Notes under the pieces: model-generated | Database searches by the model: none | Seen by the model: only the letters and a program-made list of their open reading frames with translations | Told to the model about the DNA's origin: nothing | Assembly (NCBI GenBank): GCA_031769625.1 | Contig: JAUIMM010000213.1 | Location: forward strand, 1,990,501-2,054,500 | DNA: 64,000 nucleotides | Source: Taudactylus pleione | Lineage: Eukaryota > Chordata > Amphibia > Anura > Myobatrachidae | Reading direction: 5' to 3' | Made by a program: the position numbers and the translations under genes | In this document: positions 42,592-55,435 of the stretch, piece by piece | How positions within the stretch are numbered: the first letter of the stretch is position 1 | How the letters are laid out: every line of letters begins with the position of its first letter

Positions 42592-45500
42592 ATGGAGGAC
42601 CAAACTTTCTCCGATAAAAATGAAATAGGGAAAGATCAAGAACCACTTCCTCCTAGTGCTGAAGCTGCTGCCACTAGTCATGACATAGACGATAACATGC
42701 CATCAACGTCGTCTGCCAAGGCCGATGCCCAATGTCATAGTAGAGGGCACATACAATCCCAAATGACAAAGTTCTGGAAAATGACCTTAAAAAAACATTT
42801 AAATCATCTGAGGAGAAACGTAAACTTGCCAATATGCCATTTACGACACGGAGTGGCAAGGAACGGCTAAGGTCTATCCCTATGTTCATGACTAGTGGTT
42901 CAGCTTCACATGACGATGGAAGCCCTCATCCTGCTAAAAAAATCAAATGAGTTAAGTTGGCAAAAGCACAGTGAAATACTGTGCGTTCTAAGAAGATATC
43001 GCAAATCCCCAAGGAGAGTCCAAGTGTGGTGGCGGTTGCGATGCCTGACCTTCCCAGCACTGGACGGGAAGAGATGGCTCTTTCCACCATTTGCACGCCC
43101 TCTGCAAGTGCTGAAAGGAGCACCCACAGTCCACTTGCTGATATGCAAATTGAAGATGTCACTGTTGAAGTACAACAGGATGAGGATACTGGTGTAGCTG
43201 GCGCTGAGGACGAAGTTGGCGAGGAGGATTCTGATGGTGATGTGGTTTGTTTAAATCAGGCTCCAGGAGAGACAGTTGTTGTCCGTGGGATGAAAAAGCC
43301 CATCACTGTCATGCCTGGCAAAAGACCAAACATTCCACCTCTTTGGTCTGGCAATATTTGTATCCAAATCCAGACAACAACTGTCTTGCCATATGTACCA
43401 TATGTAAAGGTGAATAAGTAGGGGTAGGGACGTTAACCACCTAGGAACATCCTCCCTTATACGTCACCTGCAGCGCGTTCATAAAAAGTTACTGTCAAGT
43501 TCAGAAACTTTGGCTAAGACCGTAAGCAGTCCAGGGACACCTAAATCCCTTTGTCCTGTTGTATCCAAGCGCCTGCAAACCACACCGTCAACTCCCTCCT
43601 CGTCAATTTCCTCCTTAGCCAGGATCGGAAGTAGACCTGCAGGCCATGTCACTGGCATGACTGACTCTGCTATCCGGGATTCCTCCGGAGGATCCTGCAT
43701 TGCTACGCCTCCTGCTGCCGCTGCTGCTGTTGCTGCTGCTGGGAGTCGGTCATCATCCCAGAGAGGAAGTAGGAACACCACTACTTTTACTAAACAATTG
43801 ACCCTCCAACAGTCCTTAGCGAGGAGGATGAAGTACGACAGCAGTCATCCTGAAGCAAAACGTATAACTGAGGCCTTGACTGCTATGTTGGTGTTAGACG
43901 TGCATCCGGTATCCGCCATTAGTGCAATGGGATTTAGACAATTGATGGAGGTAGTGTGTCCCTGGTTCCAAATCCCGTCTAGATTCCACTTCACTAGGCA
44001 GGCGATACCGAGACTGTACAGAAACGTCAGAAAAAGTGTCCTCAGTGTCCTGAAAAATGCGGTTGTACCAAATGTCCACTTAACCATGGACATGTGGACA
44101 AGTGGAACAGGGCACACTAAGGACTATATGACTGTGACAGCCCACTGGGTAGATGTATCACCTTACGCAGCAACAACAGCAGCGTCACCAGTAGCAGCAT
44201 CTCAGAAACGCCAGCTCGTTCCAAGGCAGGCTATGCTGTGTATCACCAGTTTCAGTAAGAGGCACACCGCCGACAACCTCTTAGAGAAACTGAGGGAAAT
44301 CATCGCCCAGTGGCTTACCCCACTTAGACTCTCCTGGGGATTTGTGATATCTGACAACGCCACCAATATTGTGCGGGCATTACATCTGGGCAAATCCAGC
44401 ACGTCCCATGTTTTGATCACACAATAAACTTGGTGGTGCAGAATTTTCTGAAAAGCGACAGGGGCGTGCAGGAGACGCTTTGGGTGGCCCGAAAAATTTC
44501 TGACCACTTTCGCCATTCAGCGACTGCGTGCCGAAGACTGGAGTGCCAGCAAACACTCTTGAACCTGCCCCGCCATCACCTGAAGCAAGAGGTTGTGACG
44601 CAGTGGAACTCAACCCTCTATATGCTTCAGAGGATGGAGGAGCAGCAAAAGGCCATTCAAGCCAATACATCCACCTATGACATTTGCAAAGGAGGGGTTA
44701 TGCACCTGACTCAAGCGCAGTGGAGAATGATTTCCGTGTTGTGCAAGGTTCTCCAGCCCTTCGAACTTGCCACACGTGAAGTCAGTTCAGACACTGCCAG
44801 CTTGAGTCAGGTCATTCCCCTCATCAGGCTTTTCCAGAAGCAGCTGGAGAAAGTGAAGGAGGAGCTAAGATGGAGTGATTCCGCTCGGCATGTGGGACTT
44901 GTGGATGAAGCCCTTCATTCTCTTTGCCAGGATTCCTGGGTGGTCAATCTGTTGAAATCAGACCACTACATTTTGGCCACCGTGCTCGATCCTAGGTTTA
45001 AAGCCTATGTGGTGTCTCTCTTTCTGGCCAACACAAGCCTGCAGAGGTGCAAAGACCAGCTGGTGAAAACACTGTCAGCTGAAGCGGAACGTGACACGTC
45101 AACAGCTCCTTCTTCATTTTCCCCTGCAACTGGGGCTGCCAGGAAAAAACTTATGTATCCTAAGCAACCTGCTGGCGGTGATGCAGCGCAGGCAGGACCA
45201 AGTTTGGACATCTGGTCCGGACTGAAGGACCTGGCAACAATTTCTGACATGTCTACTGTCACTGCATATGATACTGTCACCATTGACAGAATGGTGGAGG
45301 ATTACATCGGTTACAGCATCCAAGTAGGCATGTCAGACAGTCCGTACCTGTACTGGCAGGAAAAAGAGGCAATTTGGAGGCCCCTGTACAAACTGGCTCT
45401 ATTTTACCTGAGTTGCCCCTCCTCCAGTGTCTACTCCGAAAGAGTGTTTAGTGCAGCCAGGAACCTTGTCAGCGAAAGGCGTAGGAGGTTGCTTCCACAA

Positions 45501-45701
45501 AATGTGGAGAAGATGATGTTCATAAAAATTCATTATCAACTCTTCCAGAGAGACCAACCTCCAGAACGTACAGAGGGACCTGTGGTGGTGGATTCCAGCA
45601 GTGACGAGTTAATACTCTGTGAGGATGAGGATGTACACAACACTGAAGAGGGTGAGGAATCGGTGGATGAGGAGGATGAGGACGACATCTTGCCTCCGTA
45701 G
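42592..45701 (+). pseudogene. hAT transposase copy 3, five lesions
   Basis: Colinear with copy 1 from ATG 42592 to the stop at 45699-45701. Lesions seen against copy 1: one-base losses near 42786 (at a run of A), 43318, 43413 and 44395, and a TGA at 42948-42950. The long frames 43510-44427 and 44430-45701 still hold the BED-distal region, the first Asp in a DMWTS block, VISDNATN, WNST, and the complete dimerisation region with SSVYSERVFSAARNLVS. At the codon that is a stop in copy 1 this copy has Tyr. It could be a source for recombination with copy 1, but encodes no full protein itself. Confidence 0.85.
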
Positions 45702-46345
45702 AGCCAGTTTGTGCAGGGACAGATTAATTGCCAGCTTGTTTTGTGGGGGCCCAAATGAACCAATAATTTCAGCCACAGTCATGTGGCAGACCCTGGCACT
45801 GAAATGATTGGTTTGTTAAAGTGTGCATGTCCTGTTTATACAATATAAGGGTGGGTGGGAGGGCCCAAGGACAATTCAATCTTGCACCTCTTTTTTTTCT
45901 TTGCATTATTTACTGTTTGGGGCCTAGTTTTTCAAACTGCCATCCTGTCTGCCACTGCAGTGTCACTCCTAGATGGGCCATGTGTTTGTGCCGCCCACTC
46001 GTATCTCAAGGCATAGTCATCCAGCTACCTCGGTGCAACCATTTGGACATAAAAACACTATTGTGAGGTGTTCAGTGTTCAGAATAGACTGGAAATGAGT
46101 GGAAATTAAAGTTATTGAGGTTAATAATAGCATAGGAGCAGAAAAACCCACAAATTCTGTGATTTTAGCTGTTTTTATGCTTTTTTTAAAAAAAAATACA
46201 GATCCAAAACACAAAACCCAGAACCCAAAACATGGAAGGGTGGTTTTGGCAAAACCAATCCAGATCCAAAACACAAAGAAAGATCCAGATCCAAAACCAA
46301 AACACAAAACACGAAAAGTGGCCGGTGCACACCCCTAGTTTGCAA

Positions 46346-46760
46346 CTGTGGTCTATCCAGCTCCTGGAGTCGGCTTCCTGACCAGTCCCGGCTGGGAGCT
46401 GCAGCAGAAGGCAGGATGAGCTACAGATTGGCTGCCACTGTACTACAGTGGGTGTTTTAGAAAGGCAGCATATATTACTGGATAGACCATAGCTGCACCC
46501 AATAAAATAATAAGTGCAAAAACAGCATTTTTTTCTGGTATCTAAGAAAAACCTCCAGTTTTTTATAATTAAATTTAAATCTTATGCTTTCTTTCTACTA
46601 GAGAGTGTGTTGTAGAGAGGCAACCTATATTACTGTACTTTTAATAATACTGCATGGTAAAGATAACAGTCCTTCATTTTCCCATCTCATTCTACTTTCA
46701 CTTGGTGTGGTGGCAGTTATAGTGAGTTCAACTACAGTACCTTTACTCCTGTCCTTGTTT
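46346..46760. other. Unannotated sequence with old duplicate
   Basis: The part at 46500-46650 is a diverged copy of 39290-39440. A palindrome-like TCTATCCAG (46392) and CTGGATAGACCATAG (46478) bracket a short element. No gene. Confidence 0.3.
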
Positions 46761-46762
46761 AA

Positions 46763-47850
46763 AAATATGGGGGCTTATTGAAAAGTAAAGAGACTGATTT
46801 TTTTATTCAGAATCAGATGACTACACAGGATCTGAAGATTTTTCTTTTTGAAAGTAGCGTCATTCAATACATTTTTTGCAGAGTTTCAACAATGATTCAA
46901 AGACGTTCAAAGACGTTCAGAAGACTGTTTTGTGACATGCAGCTGTGCAATTTTTCACTTCATCATCTGTTGAGAACTTCTTTGCACAGACGATTTTTCA
47001 GGGTTCGGAATACCCAAAAATTACAGGGTGCTAAGTCCAGGCTATAGGAGGGTGTTTCAGTGCTGTCCCATTAAATTCAGTCTGTGCTACCAATGCAACA
47101 GCAGCAACATGTGGTCGGACATTGTCTTGGAGCAAAAACCATTGTTTCTTCAGCAAGTCTTCCTCATGGCTCCATGCAAATGGATTTTCAGAACATTTGC
47201 ATAGTAGGCAACATTAATTGTCTGCCCACAGGGAACCCAGTGCTCTGGGATCATACCGTTTGCATCAAAGAGCAGCAGAAGCATTACTTTTTTTTAAAGT
47301 TTTTGTACGGATGCAAATTTGCGTGTTTCTTTACACTGGACTGTTGTTGGATTCCGGATCATAATGACAATTCCACAATTCATCACACGTCACAATCGAT
47401 GTCAGGAAATCGGGTATCCTCTCCGACATTCTAACGGTGTTCTTGCATGATTCAACTCATCCTTTACATCTGCTTTTCTGTGAGAATTCTGGATACCCAC
47501 GTGGCACATAGGCAATGCATTTTCAGTTCCTTTGTCACAATATGCTGAACCTGTTCAAATGAGATGCCAAGTGAAGCCAAAAGTTCAAGAAAAGTTAAAC
47601 TATCATTTTGCAACATCTCTGCAGCTTTGGCAATGTTGACATCTGTAACCATGGTGGATGGTCTCCTAGAATGTGCTTCGTCAGTCACTCGCATATTACC
47701 AACTTTGAAGTGTCTCCACCACCGAAATACTGCAGCATGGCTAATTGTTTATCCACCGTATGCTTGCCATAAGATTTCATGAGTTTAATTACACTTTTTT
47801 CAAGTTTAACACAAATTTAATCACACATCTCATAATCTCACAGACACATC
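46763..47850 (-). pseudogene. Mariner-family transposase relic
   Basis: The minus-strand frame 47694-47464 matches the helix-turn-helix part of mariner transposases (RRPSTMVTDVNIAKAAEML, then a GISFEQVQHIVTKELKM block and a WVSRILTEKQ end). Further left the reverse translation keeps the catalytic-domain neighbourhood with GQTINVAYY, DNVRPHVAA and DDEVKNCTAA, separated by stops and frameshifts. The DNVRPH aspartate is the second of the DD34D triad. It is dead. Confidence 0.8.
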
Positions 47851-48439
47851 TTCCTCATCCGCATGACGAAATGTACAAAGATCTTCCACTCGCTGTAACC
47901 AAACAAAGAAGACTATGGCAGTCCAACTGTAGGTTCAGACACATCAATGCATGAGCTTCACAATAACCAGCATAGCGTTGCTACGTCTACCTATGGGACA
48001 AAAAAACAGTGGCAGTCTCATTACTTTTCCTCGTAAAAATCCAGTACTAGTGGTGATAGTCATAGTACTTCAACATCTACTGTTAAAGGAGGTCAAGAGT
48101 AAAGAAGGTTTAAGACAGGACCCCTTAAATCTAACATTATTTTACAATCTTAATGAAAACATCACCTCTAACTGTGAAGGGAAAAGTTACTGCCGAAAAA
48201 TGTAAAATTACCAACATGCCATACACCACATGCAGTGGCAAGGAAAGGCTCAGACAATGGACTTTATTTTCAAGTGGTGGTCCTGCTACTGCTCACTCAT
48301 ATACTTGACTGCCTATTGTGAAAGCCAGGGCCAAACACAGTCAGGAATTTTCTGTAACATCGCATGTACCACCTTTTTGCTCTGAGTCTAGATGTTTTAC
48401 CTCTAAAACTGGCAAATCAGTGCACAAAATTAACACTAA

Positions 48440-48567
48440 GGGGTAAATTTACTAAAAAGTGAGAGTTTTTAGAAGTGAATTTAAAAGTGATGTTGCCCAT
48501 AGCCACCAATCAGGTTCTAGCTATTATCTTCTAGAAGGTGCTAGTTAAATGTTAAGTAGAATCTAAT
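48440..48567. mobile_element. Truncated MITE, GGGGTAAATTTACT family
   Basis: The left end GGGGTAAATTTACTAAAAAG follows TAA, and the interior CATAGCCACCAATCAGGTTC matches 19474-19653. The right end is missing. Confidence 0.6.
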
Positions 48568-49675
48568 GAAAAAATAAACTGTATGCTCGAAAATTCACAA
48601 ATTCCTGAGGAGAGTCTAAGGGTGTCCATGAGTGCTATATGTGAGTATGAACCTAGATTTTGAGTGATTGTAATCATAGAGAACCCTCTTTCTACAATTT
48701 CTAAACCCTCTGCAAGTGTAAGGATGAGTAGTAGTAAAAGTACTGATGATGAAATGGAAATTAAGGATATTACCGTGGAAGTGCAACAAGATATGGGCGA
48801 TATTTGTGTATGTTACACTAAGGATGTTGATGATGAATGTGCTTGACAAGTTGATAAAATTCAGGAGGATGATGTTGTTGTGTCAAAGTAAGTCAGCCAT
48901 CAGTGTCAAACATTCTTGCCAGTGATAAGAAGAAGTGCATTGTCATACCTAGGCAAAAGACCAAAAAAGTAATGTCTTCAGTGTGGATTTTTTTTTCCCA
49001 AATACTGACAACATTTGTCAAGGCATCTGTTCCATTTGTAGAACCAAAATAAGTAGAGGTAGAGACATTAACCATTTGGGCACATCCTTCCTGTTACGTC
49101 ATTTGCAGCAAGTTCATTTAAGTTGTATATCAAAATAGAAAAAATATACATATATCAAACAGTCCAGTATCTGCTATCAGCAGCATGGATAGAATCCAGC
49201 ATATGCAATCTTCACCATCAACGCCTTCATCATTAACCTCCTCATTAGTGACCAGAGGTAGTCCTGCATCCAACTTGCAAACGCAAACTGACTCCTCTCC
49301 TATCCAGAATTCCCCCAAGAATCCTTGCATACTAGGGGTGCTGCTCTGCTGGGGGTGAATCTTCATCACAGAAGGGGACCCAGAAGACTAGTTGCCTCAA
49401 ACAACAATTTACTATGAAATAACATTCACAAGAAGAACCAATTATGCACAGCGGAACTCTGAAGCCATGTTGGCTATTTTGACATTAGGTCTGTGTCCAA
49501 TATCTACCATCAATGCATCTGGCTTTAGATGATTATTTGCGGTCATGTATCCACACTACTAAATTTTACAAGAACAGCAATTCATCACCTGTATCAGAAT
49601 GTTAAACAAAAAGTTATTCCTTGCCTACCAAATGCCTTTGTTTTGACTATCCACTTAACAACAAGCAGTACCTGT

Positions 49676-50957
49676 TGTCATGGCTGCCGACACTTGAGAC
49701 TCCAGGGAGGAGGCAGGCCTACTAGGCACAATAAACTGGGGTGGCTTTAGGAATGACCTTTTTATGAAATAGAATTTATTCACAGGAGAAATATAATAGC
49801 AACGGCTCACATAAAGTCTCAACAACAATGAGGTTCACATCAGCAATAATGAGTATAGGAGAGAACCCCCCATATAGTCTTTAACACAGAAAAGTTAATA
49901 TGGTAGGAACCCCGAGTCCAGTATGAGGCTAACACCTCAGGATGGTATAGAGTAGCTTCACCTGGTTGGAACCCTGTAGTGATGGAGATCCGGAGCAGAG
50001 TGAGGCCTGTGATTTGGTGAAAGACAGAGCAGGGTTGAGCCCGGTGATGCTGTGAGATTGAAGCAGGGTTGATCCCTGTGATGCAGTGAGGTCAGAGCAG
50101 GGTTGAGCCCTGTGATTCAGGGAGGTCGGAGCAGGGATGAGCCCTGTGATGCAATGAAGTCGAAGCAGGGTTGAGCCCTGTGATGCGACGAAGTCGGAAC
50201 AAGGTTGAGCCCTTTGATGCAGTGAGGTCGGAGAAGGGTTGAGCCCTGTGATGCAATGAAGTTGGAGCAGGGTTCAGCCCTGTGATGCAATGAGGTTGAA
50301 GCAGGGTTGAGCCCTGTGAAGCGGTGTGGTTCTGGAACAGGGTTGAGCCCTGCAGTGTGACTACAATCCAGAACAGGGTTGGGCCCCACGATGCAGTGAT
50401 GATATCTGTAAAGGTGTAGTTGACAACTGTAACGAAGATGGGTTTGATATCCACAGGAGAGGCAACAGGCAAAGTAAATAGTGCAGCAAAAGGTGAAAAC
50501 ACAGCAGTGGAGCAAATAGCAATACTTTGGCAATGGCTAAGCTGAGCTCTGTAGTGCGGCTGGTAACTGGCATCAGAAGTTTAGCTGGAACATGAGTGGA
50601 GATATAGCAAAGTCCACAGCAACCCACAGGCACAGCAGGGATCTGTTAGGAGTCCAAGAAAGACCTGAAAGTACTGTTGCACAGACACTGAGACACAGTT
50701 GGTAACAGGCTTTATACTAGAGGTCTGTGATCTATAGGAAGTTCAGAACATGTGACCCAAATTGAATCAGGTTTGAAATAATGAGCAATCAAGGAATCCC
50801 ACAACCTGACAAAACCTTGGAAACAGATGATCACTTTAACTCTCTTTTCCTTGTATGTGAAGAACGCCAGCAAGTAGGATAGCTCCTCCAATGACCACAA
50901 AGGAACTTTGGAAAAAGTAATCTATCTTTATGTACTGAAATAGTCGCAGTCCTGACA
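49676..50957. mobile_element. Insertion with TGTCA ends and internal minisatellite
   Basis: The left end TGTCATGGCTGCCGAC and the right end GTCGCAGTCCTGACA form diverged inverted repeats of about 15 bp. The old hAT sequence resumes just after it (ACTAAAGATTACATGACTG). No target duplication could be read with confidence. TGT...ACA-type termini occur in Ginger-type DNA elements and in LTR retroelements; no coding region decides between them. Confidence 0.45.
50030..50400. repeat. Minisatellite, unit about 33 bp
   Basis: About ten units of GCAGGGTTGAGCCCTGTGAT followed by GCAGTGAGGTCGGA. Because the unit is close to a multiple of 3, it gives open frames, which are artefacts. Confidence 0.75.
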
Positions 50958-51004
50958 CTTGTCAAACTAAAGATTACATGACTGTGACAGCCAACACAAA
51001 TCAC

Positions 51005-52490
51005 CAACTCATGCAGGGCATTCTGGGAAGAGCACTGCAGTGTGAGTGCTGAGCTAGTAAAGGGAGAGAGAGAGTGGAGCTGCGTACCTTGGTCCTAATT
51101 TTTTGGGGGGTGAAAGGGGAGGGTGTATCACTGTGAGTTACAGCACCGGGTGACACCAACCCTAGTGACGCCTTTGGTTGTGTGGACTGTAAGCAGGAAT
51201 TTAATTAGATAAGAAAGCTATGAAGGTTATGTGGGTGGTACTGTTGAGTTTTCAGGCAACACTTGAATGTTTGGAGACTAGTGGAAAGTCTCATTGTGCA
51301 TGGGAGGGCATTCCACAGACTTGATGCAGCCTAAAAAAAGTCCTGTAACCATGCACAGGAACTTTTAAATAGACTACCTCCTAAGCTGCATTTTTAGCAG
51401 AAACATACACAGATTAGTGTGATCCATGTATGTTTCTGCATCTAAATAATAAAAAGGGGGTTACTTTTAGAAAACAAAACAACATGGGGTTCCCCCAAAA
51501 AACATAACCAGCCCCGGGCTCTATGAGCCAGCCCTGGATCCAAAAGTACAAGGGAAAAAATGTGTAGGGGTCCCCCATATTTGATGAACAAGCATTGGGC
51601 TCTATAAGACAGTCATGGTTTTAAAAATATGGTGAAAAAATGGTGTGGGGTTCCATGTATTTTTAAAACCAGCACCGGGCTCAAACTAGTTGGAGTGTAA
51701 TGCCACAGCCAGGGTACCCTTTCACCAGTTCCCCCGGCTAAAGCATTAACATACCAAACTAGTCAACCAAGGCTGGGAATCAAAGGGGATATGAGGACCC
51801 CCCCCCTCTTGAGCACCCCAGGCCTTGACTGATGACAGGGGCTCTTCTCTGAACCCCTGGCCAGTGGGTGCAGGGTAATAGTGATAATAATAAATGTCTA
51901 CTGATCTTTTTTACAGAGGGACTACAATTCCCAGCATGCCTGCCCTTTGGCACTTGTGGAAGTGCCAGCAGGTGGCCAGTTGGTAGCCCCCACTGAAAAA
52001 AAATTGTAAAAGAAGCACAAGACACACACACCTTGCAAAGTAAAAGTTTATTACACACAAACACACACACTATACTCACCTTGTACCAGGTGTTCGGTCC
52101 CCTTATTCAGTATAAATGCAGGTTTTTCCCTAAAAAACAAAACCAACAATCACCTACCTCTTGTCGTAGGTCATTCCTCTTCTCTAGTAGAGATCCCAAC
52201 CATTAAAAAAAAAATGACTCATGAGTATGTCCTCATACATCTCTTCGCTGGCAAGTGACAGAACCCACAAGGTTTCCTGCACTTGCTGGGCCATAAGCCA
52301 ATCAGAGGCTGCTTTAGAGTAAGCGGCAGCTGAATGACCTGTCTGTTAACCTGAACTAAAACAGGATTCAGCAAAATGCAATTCTTGGTAAATTTTGAGT
52401 GTTTTAGCTGACACAAATTACCCTGCGATGCTGTACATGTTTAAACTCAGTCAATCTCAGGCCAGACATGATTTTTAGTAAAGTTACCCC
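51005..52490. mobile_element. Insertion in old hAT copy, composite
   Basis: The right end TTTAGTAAAGTTACCCC followed by TAA matches the GGGGTAAATTTACTAAA termini of the MITE family in inverse. The interior has GGGTTCCCCCAAAAAACATA and AACCAGCCCCGGGCTC blocks also found in 53187-54230. The left border is not clear. It contains an exact ZNF143-type motif at 51921-51939. Confidence 0.4.
51921..51939 (+). promoter_or_regulatory. ZNF143-type motif
   Basis: ACTACAATTCCCAGCATGC is an exact match to the motif known for ZNF143/Staf. It lies in repeat sequence, so its use in the genome is unknown. Confidence 0.4.
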
Positions 52491-53186
52491 TAAGACTCTT
52501 GTCAGGATTTGTCATTTCCAATAACGCAAGTAACATTGTACAAGCATGGACATGGGTTAATTTCAACGCATACCACATTTTGTACATACAGTAAACTTGG
52601 TGGTTCAGAAATTTGTGCAGGAGATGTTGGGTGTGGCCCATAAAATGTTTGAGCATTTTTGGCATTCAGCAACCACATTGCAGCAGCTTCAAGAACAGTT
52701 CAATTTGCCATTCCACCTACTAAAGCAAGAGGTAGAAACCTGGTGGAATTCCGACCTTTGTATGCTCCAGTGACTGAAGGAACAGCAACAAGCCAGCTAA
52801 ACATACACATCAAGCCTTGACATATGGGACGTGTAACTTTAGTCCAGCACACTGGAGAATACTCTCACTTTTATACAAGCTACTAAAACCATTAGAAAAT
52901 GTAACCACAGACGTGAGTTCAGACACTACCAGTCAGGTCAGACTGCCTGACCAATCAGGTCATACCCTTAATTAAACTACAGAAATTTCAGCTAGGGACA
53001 CTGAAGGAGGAGATTAAATTAAGCAATTCCATTTAGTGTGTTGGACTTGTAGATCAAGTTCTTTTATCCTGCTTCAGTTTCTCCTGGAAATGCTGCTTTC
53101 AGGGAAAAACTGAACTTATCCAAGAAACCCACTGATAATGGTGATAAGTCAACTCAGTGCACCACAGTGAAACATTATGACATCTG

Positions 53187-54230
53187 GGGGTAAATTTACT
53201 AAAGTTCGATTTGAGATTTATTTTTATGAATCTCTTAAATCTTTTGAGATAGAATTGAAATCAAACAGCAAAATCCCTTAGCAAATCTCAAATTTACTAA
53301 GATTCTATTTTGCATTCGATTTTCAAATTGAATTCAATCTTGTTTCATGTTAAGAAGGGATTTGATGTTTGATATTGCATGTTCATGTGCAAATCAAACA
53401 CCAAATCCCACTCTAAAATGAACTTCAAATACCCAATGAATAGAAGAGCTTCATGCTTTAATTTTCAGCATGAGCATTTTTATTTGACATAGATGCATGC
53501 ATACATCAGTGAGATGCATGCATGTATCTTAGTGTAAAAAGCTTAAGTGTTATTTTTATTTAAATGAAGTGGGGTCCCCCCTAAAAGCACAACCAGCCCA
53601 GGACTTTCCCTGGTTGTGTAAGTACAGGGAAAAAAGTGTGTAGGGTTCCTCTGTACTTAGCACAACAAGCACCAGGCTCTGAGCTGGTCCTGGTTCTGGA
53701 ATTACAGGGGTAAAAAAGCATAGGGTTCCCCTCTACTGTAATTTCTATAACCAGCACTGGACCTTTTCTAGCAGGGGGGTAATGCCACAGCCAGGGAAAC
53801 CCTATCACTGGGTTCCCTGGCCAAAACATTACCCCTTACCACTAGTCAGCCCAGGTTGGGGATACCTGGGAAGTTGGGGACCCCCCAATAAAGTGGTCCC
53901 CCTCTCCAGGGGGGGGGAACCTGGTGATAGGGTTTCCCTATCTGTGTCATTATCTCCCCACTAGAAAGGGTCCAGTTATGGAAATTACAGGGGAACCCTA
54001 CACAATTTTTCCACTGTATTTACACAACCAGGACTGTAAAATCCGGGGGCTGATTGTGCTTTTAGGGGGGTCCCCACATCATTTTTTAGTAGAAATTAAC
54101 ACTTAACAAGCTTTTTACAGTAAGCTACATGCATGCATCTCACTGATATATGCATGCATCTATGTCAAATAAAACTTCTCATGCTGAAATCGAAAGCATG
54201 AAGCTCTTCTATTCATTTGGGGATTTGCAG
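53187..54230. mobile_element. Large foldback element in old hAT copy
   Basis: The left end is GGGGTAAATTTACTAAAG. Blocks AGAAGAGCTTCATGCTTTA, ATAGATGCATGCAT and GGGGTCCCCCCTAAAAGCAC in the left half recur in inverse order and complement in the right half (54040-54220). Centre text AACCAGCACTGGACC and its relatives is shared with 51005-52490. No transposase. Confidence 0.55.
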
Positions 54231-54764
54231 TTCGATTTTGTGTCCGAGATGTTTTCTTTTGTCGGGGCCCAAACAAACCAAGCACTTCAGTCTCAACAGT
54301 GGCAGTTCTTGTTGCTGAAGTACTTGGTTTGTTAAACTGTGCATGTCCTTTTTAATAAACAACATGTGCAGGTGGGAGGGTCCCAGGACAATTGTGGTGG
54401 GTGGGAGGGACCAAGGACAGATGGGGTATATTACTGTACTTTACTGGGGAGTTGATGTTCTGTAACTTGCAAGACAATCTTTTACCAGCTTCTGATCCAG
54501 GTATATAAGCAACATTTCCAGCAAATTCTCTACATCCTTTAATGAAAATTAATCAAGACAAATTTATTAAAATCGAAATTTAAACAAAATTTTATTTATA
54601 CAAAGCAAAATTCTGACCACATGAAGACAAGGCTACAGGTATCCAAACATTTATCACCACACTATACAATGAATATGAATAGTGATGGTGACAGTATATA
54701 AGGGAAATACTAAGAGCCACCCTCTGTAATGAGAATCTCTTTTATGTTCCCCCAAATTGACTAT

Positions 54765-55295
54765 GGACCTGATTCAGAGATGGATGGAATTGCAGAGCCG
54801 CACACGAGTGGCCGTGCAATTCTATTCATCTAAAATGTAGATGCAGCGGGAGTTGTCTGTAGGAAACAGACTCCTCCTTGCTGCATCTGTGATCCCAAAT
54901 CCTGCAACCAAGGCCGCAGCCTGGGATCACCATTACAACCATTGTGACCATCGTTTGCTCCTTTGGTCAGGCTGCAGTAGCTGAAGCTTACCACAACCTG
55001 ACTGGGTCCTGGCAACTTGTGAGGTCAGGAAATCTGTGTCCAGCGATGCAGACCCAGGATTCATTTCTCCTGGAAAATGGGGGCAACACACCTCCATTTC
55101 TGGGAATGCTGCCCATGAACGACCCCATCTGTCAATCAGTCTGTGGCTGATCAAGCTGTGGCTGGGAGGCACTGCAGGCATACTCACAGATAGAGGGCTG
55201 CACATGCACAGTACACATCCTGTGCATGTGCAGTCCTATAGCAATCGGAGATGTGTGCTAATCATCAGATTAGCATACACCTCTGAATCATGCCC
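54765..55295. mobile_element. Diverged hairpin-chain element, TAT duplication
   Basis: The ends GGACCTGATTCAGAG and CTCTGAATCATGCCC are inverted, and TAT flanks both sides (54762-54764, 55296-55298). Internal hairpins include GGAATTGCA with TGCAATTC, GATGCAGC with GCTGCATC enclosing GGAGTTGTCTG with CAGACTCC, CTGCACATGCACAG with CTGTGCATGTGCAG, and GCTAATC with GATTAGC. It belongs to the same family as 25333-25881. Confidence 0.65.
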
Positions 55296-55435
55296 TATGA
55301 TGTGCACAGATAATCTGAGCTGTTCATTTCAGCTTTTTCTCCTTCAGTAGATGTTGAAGTACTAGCTCCAGCTTCTCGACCTCTTAAAGAGGTCATGGCA
55401 GCAGCTTACATCTCATTCTGGACAGCCACGTGTCA

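Larger units (their letters stand above)
40458..46337 (+). mobile_element. hAT transposon copy 3, full length with expanded repeat
   Basis: It runs from TAGGGGTGAGCGGG to CGGTGCACACCCCTA, with GTTTGCAG (40450-40457) and GTTTGCAA (46338-46345) as a 7-of-8 target duplication. It keeps the TATA box (40618-40625), the leader with CATAGGGGCTGTGTCC repeats, six units of the 160-bp repeat, a nested 578-bp MITE, the broken transposase and the 3' UTR hairpin. Confidence 0.9.
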
